Source of the DNA: a virus
Virus record (IMG/VR): IMGVR_UViG_3300032088_002153
Span: 1 to 64,000 of that record
DNA length: 64,000 nucleotides
Reading direction: 5' to 3' (one strand)
This document shows positions 23,302-31,031 of the stretch, piece after piece. Made by a program: the position numbers and the translations under genes. The notes below the pieces were generated by a model that saw only the letters and a program-made list of their open reading frames with translations, was not told where the DNA came from and searched no databases. Positions within the stretch are counted from its first letter, which is position 1. The number at the start of each line of letters is the position of its first letter.

Positions 23302-24097
23302 GTAAATCTTCCTGACCATTAACTGATATAATAATATGTGACCGTGTAGTCGTACCTTTGTTCCAAGCCGAATGCCTCATGCCTTGATTTAAAAACCATA
23401 GTGATCCCGGTTCCATAGTCTGATTTATTTTGCTCCCATCTTTATCTATACAATAAAATCCACAATCATCATTTGTTGTAATCGGAATATGAAACCGAAT
23501 AGAATAATCGGTATTGTAGTCGATATGCTCGGCAACGTAAGCACCCGGCTCCATAATAGCAATTCTTGCTCGTGTAACTTCGCCTTTAAATGTTTTAAGT
23601 ATTTCTTCTAGGTAAGTACCCTTTACCCAGTCTTTCATTAAGTTATAGTGTCTTTCGTCAAGTCTGCTTTTAGGTATTTTCTTTTCATAGATCCGATCTT
23701 CTTCATCTGGGTTATATTTAGTCAAAGCAATTTGTTTATATGGCGATCCATTAACTTCAAATTTGCCCTTGCCATCTTCTACAATATAATCTTCAAATGG
23801 CTTTACATAGTTTCTAAAATCCCAAGCCATACGCTTGCCGCCTAAACCATTACGGAACTCAGACTCTTTTACATCGTTATCTTGTAAGAATTGATAAGCA
23901 TCTTCAATCGTATCAAATTTTAAACCAAAAGCTTTTTGTAACTTTGCAGTTTTTCCACCAACCAAATCTCCATAGCCATCTTTTTCTTTTAGATCGTCAT
24001 TTTCTGGTGGCATATTACGAACAACTTCAATGATTTTGTTTACATCAAAATGTGCGTCAAGTTTTTGAAACGGTGGCAGCTCATATCTGGTTTTCAT
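23294..24097 (-). CDS. Aspartyl/asparaginyl beta-hydroxylase-like protein
   Basis: The longest of the hydroxylase-domain set besides the 290-residue one, at 267 residues. AEHIDYNTDYSIRFHIPITT contains HxD plus the IRFHIPI strand typical of the aspartyl beta-hydroxylase family. FLNQGMRHSAWNKGTTTRSH contains distal His and Arg. A charged N-terminal region of about 150 residues precedes the domain. Overlaps bind it to both neighbours. Confidence 0.78.
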   Translation of the reverse strand: MKTRYELPPFQKLDAHFDVNKIIEVVRNMPPENDDLKEKDGYGDLVGGKTAKLQKAFGLKFDTIEDAYQFLQDNDVKESEFRNGLGGKRMAWDFRNYVKPFEDYIVEDGKGKFEVNGSPYKQIALTKYNPDEEDRIYEKKIPKSRLDERHYNLMKDWVKGTYLEEILKTFKGEVTRARIAIMEPGAYVAEHIDYNTDYSIRFHIPITTNDDCGFYCIDKDGSKINQTMEPGSLWFLNQGMRHSAWNKGTTTRSHIIISVNGQEDLHG

Positions 24098-24594
24098 AAT
24101 TTTGTATATCCTTTATATTGTAAACATCCATGACCGTCACAAACCGGTACTTTTTTGTCATGCATATTCCATATTGTATCTGTTGCCATTGCCACTTTAT
24201 TTATAAACTCTCGCAGCATTCTGGGGTTCTTTTCTCTACTTATAAATGCTGAGGTATATCCGAGTTCTTTTGCAAACTTCAATTGGTCTTTGACGGTAGA
24301 TATAATATGGCTTCTTGCTAATTCTCTACCGATACGACGCAATTCTTGGTTTTCCCAATAACGATTTAATATTCTAACCTCACCCTTTTCATAATATTCA
24401 GGTCTATGCCATATAGAACTAAATCCTACTATGTCGTCACCATTTTGTAATATAGAAACACAATCAAACTGAAACCAGTCTAAACCATCATAATTAACGT
24501 GGTCATAAACTGTTTCTGATAATTGCTTTATAATGTCTGGCCTATCCTCTGGAAAAAAGCTAGTGACACTACATTCTGAGTTCAGCAATGTCAT
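24094..24594 (-). CDS. GNAT-like acetyltransferase candidate
   Basis: The likely start is 24594 (MTLLNSECSV); the frame opens earlier inside the previous gene. The product has a GNAT-like order: CVSILQNGDDIVGFSSIWHR strands, then RRIGRELARSHIISTVKDQLKFAKELGYTSAFIS, where RRIGRELA resembles the acetyl-CoA loop followed by its helix. Related genes of marine myoviruses are labelled acetyltransferases. It sits between two hydroxylase genes. Confidence 0.55.
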   Translation of the reverse strand: MTLLNSECSVTSFFPEDRPDIIKQLSETVYDHVNYDGLDWFQFDCVSILQNGDDIVGFSSIWHRPEYYEKGEVRILNRYWENQELRRIGRELARSHIISTVKDQLKFAKELGYTSAFISREKNPRMLREFINKVAMATDTIWNMHDKKVPVCDGHGCLQYKGYTKL

Positions 24595-25138
24595 TCCAAA
24601 ACTCTTTCTTTTTCTTACCATGAATTAATAAATGTAATCTGTCTTCGTCAGAATTATTTTCAACCATATGTGGGTAGTGAATGTTTAAAACAAACGATGA
24701 ACCGGGATGATATGGTATTTCCTCGCCGTCCATAACAAACTTACTTCCCTTTGGATATGTAATAGATATATTAAGAGGATCCAGCCAGTTATGTTCTGGC
24801 ACATCGATATGTTCAGCAATATAACCACCAGATTTTATAACAAGATATCTGACATCATCTATTCGAGCATATGGTAATGAATTAACAAAATCCATAGTTG
24901 CAGGACATTGCTTTCCAATTTCAGTAATATCCTTTTTAACTTTACGTCCATATTCCCAATGACTATTTGTATTATCAGAAGCAGTGCCGTATAATGTCAT
25001 AGCAAACCAATCCTTATGACCATCCTCTGGTCTATGGATAACTAATGAGTCTTTGACTAATTTATATTCTTTTTCTATATCAGAGCAAGGAACATTAAAG
25101 TTCATCTTTACCCAATGTGCGTCGCTACTTCTTTGCAT
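24569..25138 (-). CDS. Fe(II)/2OG oxygenase-like protein, 189 aa
   Basis: The start at 25138 (MQRSSDAHW) lies within the end of the desaturase gene. IAEHIDVPEHNWLDPLNISI gives HxD, and NIHYPHMVENNSDEDRLHLLIHG gives distal His and Arg. PGSSFVLN matches the turn before the distal His in related hydroxylases. It is the second gene of the minus-strand run. Confidence 0.72.
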   Translation of the reverse strand: MQRSSDAHWVKMNFNVPCSDIEKEYKLVKDSLVIHRPEDGHKDWFAMTLYGTASDNTNSHWEYGRKVKKDITEIGKQCPATMDFVNSLPYARIDDVRYLVIKSGGYIAEHIDVPEHNWLDPLNISITYPKGSKFVMDGEEIPYHPGSSFVLNIHYPHMVENNSDEDRLHLLIHGKKKKEFWNDIAELRM

Positions 25139-25679
25139 GATGATCACTGTGGTTTCCTTCAAGTGGAGCAAAAAGATTTATCCACCATTTATTAGCAGCG
25201 CCGTCGTCGTCATGGGCTACCAAATTAAGTAATCCGTAAAACATAAATGATGTTGGTAATAATAACAATAAATGCGCAAGAAATATTGGATTTATATAAA
25301 ATGCTACAATATAAGTTATAACGAAAACATATAATTTGTTCTTGTGGAAAAACATAACTCTTGGATTATTATAAAGGTCCTTTACAAACTTTCTTGGTAT
25401 ATGCTTTACTTTATAAGCCGAAAACAATACTTCATACCATTTTTTATATTTTGGACTATGTGGGTCTAACTCAGTATCAGCATATGCGTGATGCATACGA
25501 TGAACGCCTGCCCAACTTAATGGCGAACATGCGCTAGCCATAGTACCTAAGTAAATTATTATTGTTTCTAATATTGGGTGCAGTTTTATTTGCTTATGTG
25601 ATATGCATCTATGATACCCTATCGTCAACCCGACAGCAGCTACTACCCAATAAAATATATAAAAGTGGACTAAAAACAT
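25125..25679 (-). CDS. Membrane fatty-acid desaturase (acyl-CoA delta-9 type)
   Basis: The start at 25679 has GAGGA upstream. All three histidine boxes are seen: HRCISH (near residue 24), HRMHHA (near 63) and GNHSDHH near the C-terminus. Hydrophobic helices (LETIIIYLGTMASA, YVFVITYIVAFYI, FLAHLLLLLPTSFMFYGLLNL) separate them. The protein, 184 residues, is shorter than typical desaturases (about 250-300). Desaturation would make the host membrane more fluid. It starts the minus-strand oxygenase operon, and like those enzymes it needs iron and oxygen. Confidence 0.82.
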   Translation of the reverse strand: MFLVHFYIFYWVVAAVGLTIGYHRCISHKQIKLHPILETIIIYLGTMASACSPLSWAGVHRMHHAYADTELDPHSPKYKKWYEVLFSAYKVKHIPRKFVKDLYNNPRVMFFHKNKLYVFVITYIVAFYINPIFLAHLLLLLPTSFMFYGLLNLVAHDDDGAANKWWINLFAPLEGNHSDHHAKK

Positions 25680-25706
25680 AATTATCCTCAAAAACCTTCA
25701 TGTAGT

Positions 25707-25714
25707 TATTTATA
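25707..25714 (-). promoter_or_regulatory. T4-type late promoter for the desaturase-oxygenase operon
   Basis: TATAAATA on the minus strand, 28 bases before the desaturase start. Confidence 0.65.
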
Positions 25715-25718
25715 TCTA

Positions 25719-25746
25719 TTGACATTGTTTGAAAACCGTATATAAT
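25719..25746 (+). promoter_or_regulatory. Sigma70-type promoter, first of two before tmRNA
   Basis: TTGACA at 25719-25724, 16 bases, TATAAT at 25741-25746. Confidence 0.75.
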
Positions 25747-25830
25747 AGATTTATCTACTAAACAATAATAATAGTTGTTATAATGGCTGTAACAAAATAG
25801 TAACAGTATTTTTATTAAAATGGAAATCTA

Positions 25831-25859
25831 TTGACATTTTAGCTCTACTGTATTATATA
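25831..25859 (+). promoter_or_regulatory. Sigma70-type promoter directly before tmRNA
   Basis: TTGACA at 25831-25836, 17 bases, TATATA at 25854-25859. The tmRNA acceptor half begins a few bases further on. Confidence 0.8.
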
Positions 25860-25861
25860 TA

Positions 25862-26146
25862 ACTAGTGAACGTTGAAATGACGTGAATACGGATCGGACC
25901 TCGGGGCAGTACCGAGCATCTCCACCAAATTTACTCTGTAGGGTAAAAACTGATAATTTACTTTGTAGAGTAAATTTGATGGGGATGAACAAGGATCGAC
26001 GGACGGAATAGCTTAATGGAGTTCATCGGGTGATCGCGTATAGATCAATTAAACTAAATGCAAATGAAAATTTCGCACCATCTGGATTTGCTCTAGCAGC
26101 ATAATCACAGGGGGGTTGTCCACTTACCTAGCAACAGAAAAGTGGT
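25862..26146 (+). ncRNA. ssrA: Permuted (two-piece) tmRNA, alphaproteobacterial type
   Basis: The 3' acceptor half comes first: T-arm CTCGG-GGCAGTA-CCGAG, acceptor strand CATCTCC at 25917-25923, then A and CCA at 25925-25927. The 5' half follows at 25981 with GGGGATG, which pairs with CATCTCC (one G-U), and GGATCGACGG, the tmRNA D-loop signature. A tag frame starts with GCA at 26060 and reads ANENFAPSGFALAA with TAA at 26102-26104; ALAA is a ClpXP-type degron. Behind it GTTG/CAAC and CCACTT/AAGTGG form an H-type pseudoknot. The 53 bases between halves would be cut out. The outer limits are approximate. Function: rescue of stalled ribosomes. Confidence 0.9.
25927..25977 (+). repeat. Inverted and direct repeats in the tmRNA intervening segment
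   Basis: AAATTTACTCT at 25927-25937 pairs with AGAGTAAATTT at 25967-25977. The segment also holds two near copies of a small palindrome, TTTACTYTGTAGRGTAAA. The hairpin would bring the two halves together before the segment is removed. Confidence 0.7.
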
Positions 26147-26179
26147 ACTTAATAAAACTATTACAAGGAAAAAGGTAAC

Positions 26180-26968
26180 ATGGGTAAATTCTTATTAACA
26201 ACGGCACTAACTTTGGTAGCCGGTGCAGCGATTGCACAGGAAGTAACCGAAGCACCAGTAGGATTAACTGGTAAAATTGAAACAGTAATTGCTGAAGGTG
26301 CTGGTGGAGATTGGGGTGCAACGTCATCTTTTGATCTTGGCGTATCTGCAGGATCTGGCTTAGCATCAGGTTCTATGTCTTTCGTCGTTGACTCAAATAA
26401 CGATTTGGCTTTAGACGAATATTCAATCGGTACATCAATCGGTGGAACTGAATTGTCATTTGGAGACCAAGGCAATATTTGGATTGACACAGAAAACGGT
26501 TCTTCTATTGAAGAAGCAAAGATTGCTGATGAAAGCATTCAAGCAACTATCGCAGGTGTATCAGTAGCAGCCGGCTTAAACATGGATGATTTAACTGACA
26601 TTCAAAACGTACAAGCTGGTTACGGTATTCCATTAGGAATTGCTAACATCAACGCAGTAGGTGACTATAACCTAAACAGTGAATCATGGATTGTAGCAGG
26701 TCGCGCAGACACAGACGGTATGTTGGAAAATGTACGTATCGGTGGTGCAGTATCATACGGTTCAATTTCAGAAAAACTTGGCTTTGAAGCTGACGCTACA
26801 GTAGGACCATTAACTGGTTATATTGGCGGTGACCAAGATGATCTAATGAAAGATGCAGGCGTTAATGGTGAAGTTGCTGTTGCAGGTATCGATGTAGAAA
26901 CTAAATTGAACTATAACTTTGACAGTGAAGAATTAACACCATCAGTTGGTTTAAGTTTCAACTTCTAA
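26180..26968 (+). CDS. Phage-encoded porin-like outer-membrane protein
   Basis: A 262-residue protein with signal peptide (LLTTALTLVAGAAIA, cut before QEV) and alternating beta-strand pattern throughout. It ends in the aromatic-terminal strand LTPSVGLSFNF, whose C-terminal Phe is the sorting signal of outer-membrane barrels. Low sequence complexity with many Gly, Ala and Asp fits marine alphaproteobacterial porins. AAGGAAAAAGG precedes the ATG. It follows the tmRNA and is closed by a strong terminator. Possible roles are nutrient uptake or blocking a receptor porin. Confidence 0.72.
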   Translation: MGKFLLTTALTLVAGAAIAQEVTEAPVGLTGKIETVIAEGAGGDWGATSSFDLGVSAGSGLASGSMSFVVDSNNDLALDEYSIGTSIGGTELSFGDQGNIWIDTENGSSIEEAKIADESIQATIAGVSVAAGLNMDDLTDIQNVQAGYGIPLGIANINAVGDYNLNSESWIVAGRADTDGMLENVRIGGAVSYGSISEKLGFEADATVGPLTGYIGGDQDDLMKDAGVNGEVAVAGIDVETKLNYNFDSEELTPSVGLSFNF

Positions 26969-26990
26969 GTTTATAAAAAATCAATACTTT

Positions 26991-27014
26991 AGAGGGGCTT
27001 CGGCTCCTCTTTTA
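26991..27014 (+). terminator. Rho-independent terminator after the porin gene
   Basis: AGAGGGGC-TTCG-GCTCCTCT forms an 8-base-pair stem with a stable TTCG loop, then TTTT. Confidence 0.93.
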
Positions 27015-27019
27015 GTTTG

Positions 27020-27027
27020 TATAAATA
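27020..27027 (+). promoter_or_regulatory. T4-type late promoter before heme oxygenase
   Basis: TATAAATA just past the porin terminator and 34 bases before ATG 27061. Confidence 0.65.
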
Positions 27028-27060
27028 AAAGGTACACCATAAAATAGAGGGCATTATATT

Positions 27061-27603
27061 ATGACTAATAAATTGAAGCAACTCACATGGGCACATCACC
27101 AAGCAGCTGAACGTAGAAAATTTGCTAAGCAACTAATTAGTGGTGGCATAGACCCATTCGTATATTATAAGTTTTTAAATTGTCAGTACTTAGTATACAG
27201 ACTATTAGAAGACATTGTAATTATTCCACCAAACCTTACTGCAATTTATAGAGCTCCGCGTATTCTTCAGGATATGGATGAGTTATCAGAAATTTATGGA
27301 TTTGACGATATTGATAGTTATCCAGAATCAGTTGGCAGATGTATGACACACATGCAAGGATTGGCTGATGCAGACGATAACGATAGTCTATTAGCACATA
27401 TGTATGTAAGGCATTTTGGTGAACTTCATGGTGGACAAATCATTAAAGCTAAGACACCCGGAAAAGGGATTATGTATGAATTTGAAGGTGACACAAAAGT
27501 ACTTATCGAAGAATTTAGAAAACTATTGCACGATGGTATGGAAGTAGAAGCTAAGAAATGCTTTGATTTCGCATCAGAATTATTTGACGAATTATCCAAA
27601 TAA
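27061..27603 (+). CDS. ho: Heme oxygenase
   Basis: A 180-residue heme oxygenase that opens heme to biliverdin, CO and iron, using reducing power and oxygen. The proximal histidine segment is TWAHHQAAERRKF (HxxAE; likely His14). The distal helix carries YVRHFGELHGGQIIK, the GxxxGG-type motif over the heme. The length matches short bacterial forms. It stands between a late promoter and, at its end, an early promoter for the bilin reductase operon, so the two genes may be expressed at different times. Released iron could serve the iron enzymes of this phage. Confidence 0.9.
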   Translation: MTNKLKQLTWAHHQAAERRKFAKQLISGGIDPFVYYKFLNCQYLVYRLLEDIVIIPPNLTAIYRAPRILQDMDELSEIYGFDDIDSYPESVGRCMTHMQGLADADDNDSLLAHMYVRHFGELHGGQIIKAKTPGKGIMYEFEGDTKVLIEEFRKLLHDGMEVEAKKCFDFASELFDELSK

Positions 27604-27606
27604 CTA

Positions 27607-27635
27607 TTGACATTCTTAGCTATTTGTTATAAAAT
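27607..27635 (+). promoter_or_regulatory. Early sigma70-type promoter for the bilin reductase operon
   Basis: TTGACA at 27607-27612, 17 bases, TAAAAT at 27630-27635, with the AACTATTGACATTC leader of this promoter family. Confidence 0.75.
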
Positions 27636-27669
27636 ACTAATATAAATCAAAACATATAAGGAGAGTAAA

Positions 27670-27837
27670 ATGCAAGATGACGCATTAGATACAGTTAACC
27701 TTAAACCAAAACCGCGCGCTGAACGAATGCTTAAAAGTAACAGCGCACGTCGGCGGCGAAGTGTACTCAAATCAATTAGAGAAACACGTTTGTTAAATGA
27801 ATTCGCAAAACTCCGAAGATTAAGAAAAAGCAAATGA
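27670..27837 (+). CDS. Small basic protein, 55 aa
   Basis: ATG at 27670 with AAGGAGAGT upstream (strong site), TGA at 27835-27837. The product is strikingly basic (KPKPRAERMLK, SARRRRSVLK, KLRRLRKSK), so it may bind RNA or DNA. Its stop overlaps the bilin reductase start (ATGA). Function unknown. Confidence 0.65.
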   Translation: MQDDALDTVNLKPKPRAERMLKSNSARRRRSVLKSIRETRLLNEFAKLRRLRKSK

Positions 27838-28520
27838 CTCCATTATGGGATAAATTGAATGATTACGCTGCGCATATTCGTGGCAAGTTTCAAGACAACT
27901 TTACTGAATATGAAGAGCCTGCTATGAACGATCTTTATTTTAAAGATTGGGATGATAGGTTTTGGCATTCACCCATTGTTAATAAAGCACATTTAAAGAC
28001 TATCGTACCAGCAGATGGTAAAGGTCTTTGGTTGATGCACGTTAATGTTTTCCCTAAGGCTGGTTTAGAATTGCCAATCTTAGGGTTTGACATCGTTGCT
28101 GGACCAAAGAAAATTACTGGTTCGTTTATGGATTTCTCTCCGCTGCATGGCTTTGAGCATCCATATAGTGATTACATGGCTAATAAGGTTAAAGACTTAG
28201 AATGGAATAAACCAAGAGAACTACCAGATTGGGCAAAAGAAATATTTTCAAAATCAATGATTGCAGTTGGAAATATTAATACTGATAAAGAATTAGACCA
28301 ATTCATTGCTGTAACATCAGATCTAGTTAATTATTATTTAGATAATTTAAAAGATATGACTTATGTATCAAATCGCGATACATCACCTTTATTAAACAAA
28401 TATTGTGTTAACCAAAAGAAAAATCCGCACCTTCATCGGTCAATACTTGCTATGGGTATTACTGAAGAAGACAAAGACGATTATGTAAATAATGTTCTTT
28501 TTGCGGAGATTAACGGTTGA
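27834..28520 (+). CDS. pcyX: Ferredoxin-dependent bilin reductase (PcyX/PebS-like)
   Basis: A 228-residue FDBR-family protein. The core runs LMHVNVFPKAGLELPILGFD then KKITGSFMDFSPL, matching the family strands. His69 and Asp100 fall at the positions of the catalytic His and Asp of PcyA. The family reduces biliverdin with electrons from ferredoxin. Beside a heme oxygenase and in a phage of an alphaproteobacterium, it best fits the PcyX group described from marine viruses, which makes phycoerythrobilin. Assignment to PcyX over PebS or PcyA needs a tree. No ferredoxin gene is seen in this window. Confidence 0.82.
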   Translation: MTPLWDKLNDYAAHIRGKFQDNFTEYEEPAMNDLYFKDWDDRFWHSPIVNKAHLKTIVPADGKGLWLMHVNVFPKAGLELPILGFDIVAGPKKITGSFMDFSPLHGFEHPYSDYMANKVKDLEWNKPRELPDWAKEIFSKSMIAVGNINTDKELDQFIAVTSDLVNYYLDNLKDMTYVSNRDTSPLLNKYCVNQKKNPHLHRSILAMGITEEDKDDYVNNVLFAEING

Positions 28521-28864
28521 CACTTTACGGTTGTTGTGATACAGTAGATATAAATCAAGGTTATGAGTATATAGAAATTGGCGGTTATCATTTTAAGGTA
28601 ACTGTCACGTACTGCTCTAACTGTGGGTCAATGAAATCAACTTCAAATATTAAGGAAAGTAAAATGGCAGGCGACACTATTATTATGGAAAAAGCAGGTA
28701 AAACACTTAAGGCTGAATACTTCAGTACAACTGATGGCAGCGGATGCCGGTTTTTTATTAATGAAGAATTTATTCAAGAAGAACTATATGAAGGTAAGTC
28801 AATTCATTGGGCAGAAAGCGCGGCTGAAAACTGGCTTAGTGGGGTTAAATCATTGAATGGATAA
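28517..28864 (+). CDS. Unknown protein with CxxC pair, 115 aa
   Basis: The frame begins with TTG at 28517 overlapping the previous stop, with GGAG at a good distance. The N-terminal part has GCCDT and YCSNCGS, a possible zinc site. An internal ATG at 28664 has a better site (AAGGAAAGTAAA) and would give a 66-residue product from MAGDTIIM. Both may be made. The C-terminal part is acidic (EEFIQEELYEGKSIHWAES). Function unknown. Confidence 0.55.
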   Translation: MTLYGCCDTVDINQGYEYIEIGGYHFKVTVTYCSNCGSMKSTSNIKESKMAGDTIIMEKAGKTLKAEYFSTTDGSGCRFFINEEFIQEELYEGKSIHWAESAAENWLSGVKSLNG

Positions 28865-29120
28865 AGGCAATTCCCAAGAAAAAGTTATTAACCCTCGTAC
28901 GCCTGAAAAGGTACATCACGAGATTTCAAGCATGTTATCAAATGGAGTTAATTATATTGATGCGTTAGTTGAATACGCGCGACAAAATGGATTGGAAATA
29001 GAGGCAGTAGCCGATATAGTCAAAAAGTCTTCTATCCTAAAAGAAAAAGTTAGGACTGAAGCAGTGAAAATGAAAATGGTGATAAAAGATGATCAAGACA
29101 TCACAGAGCTTTGCGAATGA
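28857..29120 (+). CDS. 33: Late-transcription coactivator, gp33-like
   Basis: An 87-residue protein with the pattern of marine-phage gp33: INPRTPEKVHHEISSML, then YIDALVEYARQNGLEIEAVADIVKKS and a charged end. T4 gp33 links the sliding clamp to the polymerase for late transcription. Its position just before gp59 and gp32 follows the T4 order. TATAAATA late promoters in this window are the expected targets of a gp55/gp33/clamp system. Confidence 0.72.
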   Translation: MDKGNSQEKVINPRTPEKVHHEISSMLSNGVNYIDALVEYARQNGLEIEAVADIVKKSSILKEKVRTEAVKMKMVIKDDQDITELCE

Positions 29121-29691
29121 GGAATCATTTAACTGTTACGTAAAATACCTTGCAATGAAAAAGCATTTTACTACAGATGGATATGATTATCATAAGTACA
29201 GAGGAAAAATTAGAGCATCGTTTGAGACATACCGTACTCGGAACGATGTTTTCTTTTTTCACAAACTCGCTCAAAAGGAAGACCCTGAAAAATTGTTAAT
29301 GGCTAACATGATAGTCAAACCAAACATATGGATTAGGGAAATCGTTGAGCAAGACGGAGAAGATCGTTATGTGGAATGGACCAAGAAACGGGATTCATTA
29401 TCACGCGTCGTTAAAGACGATCTTAATAAACTTAGAGACGAATACCAAGATAACTTTGTGTCTGTTCAAGGACAGCATCCAGCTATTATGACTCTCTATA
29501 TTCAACGGCAAATAACACTTGAGACGTTTACTATTTTAACCCATTGCGCAAATATTTTTTCGTATTGGGACCAAAAAGTAGTTGACAAAATCGTAGCAAG
29601 TGATATAATTAGATTATCTAAGAAGTACTATCCTTTCTTAGAAATCGAACAGAAAAAGTTTAAAAATATTATACGTGAACACTTTTTCTAA
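29089..29691 (+). CDS. 59: Helicase loader, gp59-like
   Basis: A 200-residue all-helical protein with the gp59 opening FNCYVKYLAMKKHFTTDGYDYHKYRGKI and RNDVFFFHKLAQKE. gp59 brings the gp41 helicase onto gp32-covered forks and recombination intermediates. It overlaps the gp33-like gene by 32 bases. Gene order 33-59-32 as in T4 supports the call. Confidence 0.85.
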   Translation: MIKTSQSFANEESFNCYVKYLAMKKHFTTDGYDYHKYRGKIRASFETYRTRNDVFFFHKLAQKEDPEKLLMANMIVKPNIWIREIVEQDGEDRYVEWTKKRDSLSRVVKDDLNKLRDEYQDNFVSVQGQHPAIMTLYIQRQITLETFTILTHCANIFSYWDQKVVDKIVASDIIRLSKKYYPFLEIEQKKFKNIIREHFF

Positions 29692-29699
29692 TATAAATA
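29692..29699 (+). promoter_or_regulatory. T4-type late promoter before gp32
   Basis: TATAAATA directly behind the gp59 stop, 74 bases before ATG 29773. Confidence 0.6.
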
Positions 29700-29772
29700 G
29701 ATGGTCGGCTTAACGACAAATACATCGCAATATAAACAAACGCTATACACAGCAAAATTAGGAGATATAACC

Positions 29773-30711
29773 ATGTCAATGGATTTCAACGCACTTAAGA
29801 AGAATCGTTCAGCTTCTCTAAACAAATTGAACTCACAGCTCGAGAAAATTCAAACTAAGAGCTATTCAGATCCCAACGAAGGTAAAATGTGGAAACCAAC
29901 GCGCGATAAAGCGGGTAACGGTTTTGCTATTATTCGATTCTTGCCAGCCGCGCAAGGTGAAGAAATGCCATTCGTTCGCATCTGGGACCACGGTTTTCAA
30001 GGACCAACAGGATTATGGTATATTGAAAACTCACTTACGACCGTTAACCAAGACGATCCAGTATCCGAGTACAACTCAAAGTTGTGGAACTCTGGTCTCG
30101 AGTCTGATAAAGAGTTAGCTCGTAAACAAAAGCGTCGACTAAAGTACGTGGCAAATATCCTCGTCGTAAAAGACGGTGCAAACCCTGAAAATGATGGTAA
30201 AGTCTTTATGTACCAATTTGGTAAAAAGATTTTTGACAAACTAAACGATCTGATGAACCCAACGTTCGAAGACGAGAGACCAGTCAATCCATTTGATTTC
30301 TGGGAAGGCGCTAACTTCCGTTTGAAAATTCGTAAGTTTGAAGGATATCCTAACTATGACAAATCTGAGTTTGACTCACCATCGGCTATTGCTGATGACG
30401 ACTCAGTAATCGAAGGTATTTGGAACCAACAGCACAAGTTGCAAGAGTTGGTAGATCCAAAGAACTTCAAATCATACGCAGAGTTGAAAACAAAACTTTA
30501 TCGTGTACTTGCTTTAGGTGAAGAAGCTGCAGTGCCAGCCACCGCTGAGGAAAATGATGATTTGGATTTGAGCAGCTTTGGTAATACTAGCAAGTCAGCT
30601 CCAGAACCAACCTTGAAAGAAGCAATGCCTGAGGCAAGCACTTCGCAAGGAATGTCAATGGACGATGACGACGATGATCTATCTATTTTTAAGGAACTAG
30701 CAAATGGCTAA
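29773..30711 (+). CDS. 32: Single-stranded DNA-binding protein, gp32-like
   Basis: The start at 29773 has AGGAGATATAACC before it; the longer frame from 29701 would begin inside the leader. The 312-residue product follows T4 gp32: the basic N-terminus MSMDFNALKKNRSASLNKLN, core motifs FRLKIRKFEGYPNYDKSEFD and KYVANILVVKDGANPENDGKVF, and an acidic tail (SMDDDDDDLSIFKELANG). No Cys is present, so the zinc site of T4 gp32 is missing. It coats DNA single strands and recruits gp59 and UvsX. Confidence 0.9.
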   Translation: MSMDFNALKKNRSASLNKLNSQLEKIQTKSYSDPNEGKMWKPTRDKAGNGFAIIRFLPAAQGEEMPFVRIWDHGFQGPTGLWYIENSLTTVNQDDPVSEYNSKLWNSGLESDKELARKQKRRLKYVANILVVKDGANPENDGKVFMYQFGKKIFDKLNDLMNPTFEDERPVNPFDFWEGANFRLKIRKFEGYPNYDKSEFDSPSAIADDDSVIEGIWNQQHKLQELVDPKNFKSYAELKTKLYRVLALGEEAAVPATAEENDDLDLSSFGNTSKSAPEPTLKEAMPEASTSQGMSMDDDDDDLSIFKELANG

Positions 30712-31030
30712 TAAAGTCTACGAAGAAGTTCTAGACTTTGACTTTGGTTTCAGCTTTATTGATGAAGAGCTTCAAGAAAAAGAAGCTGAAGCCAAGGACG
30801 CCATTCAAAAAGTCAGCAGCGAGAAGCAAACACTTGAGGATCAACTCACTGATGCTAAACTTGCGGCTGACGACCTTGAATATCGTTTAGAACTATTATT
30901 TAAATCGGTAACACCGTTCTTGGATAACTTATGTAAGAATTCTGAGAAATCAACAATTTATTGGCCTGATCGCGTAAGTAAGATTGAGGCTTATAAGAGT
31001 AAACTTAAATCAATAGTAGAAGGTAGTTAA
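30704..31030 (+). CDS. Coiled-coil protein between gp32 and UvsX, 108 aa
   Basis: The central coiled coil (LQEKEAEAKDAIQKVSSEKQTLEDQLTDAK in part) is followed by a helical end (YWPDRVSKIEAYKSKLK). It overlaps gp32 by 8 bases. Similar small proteins lie at this place in other marine T4-like phages; the role is unknown, perhaps an accessory of recombination. Confidence 0.65.
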   Translation: MANKVYEEVLDFDFGFSFIDEELQEKEAEAKDAIQKVSSEKQTLEDQLTDAKLAADDLEYRLELLFKSVTPFLDNLCKNSEKSTIYWPDRVSKIEAYKSKLKSIVEGS

Positions 31031-31031
31031 T

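Noticed and set aside
25921-25980. Small palindromes (TTTACTYTGTAGRGTAAA) as an operator or attachment site
   Set aside because: They lie between the two halves of the permuted tmRNA and are explained by the intervening hairpin. No integrase is seen.
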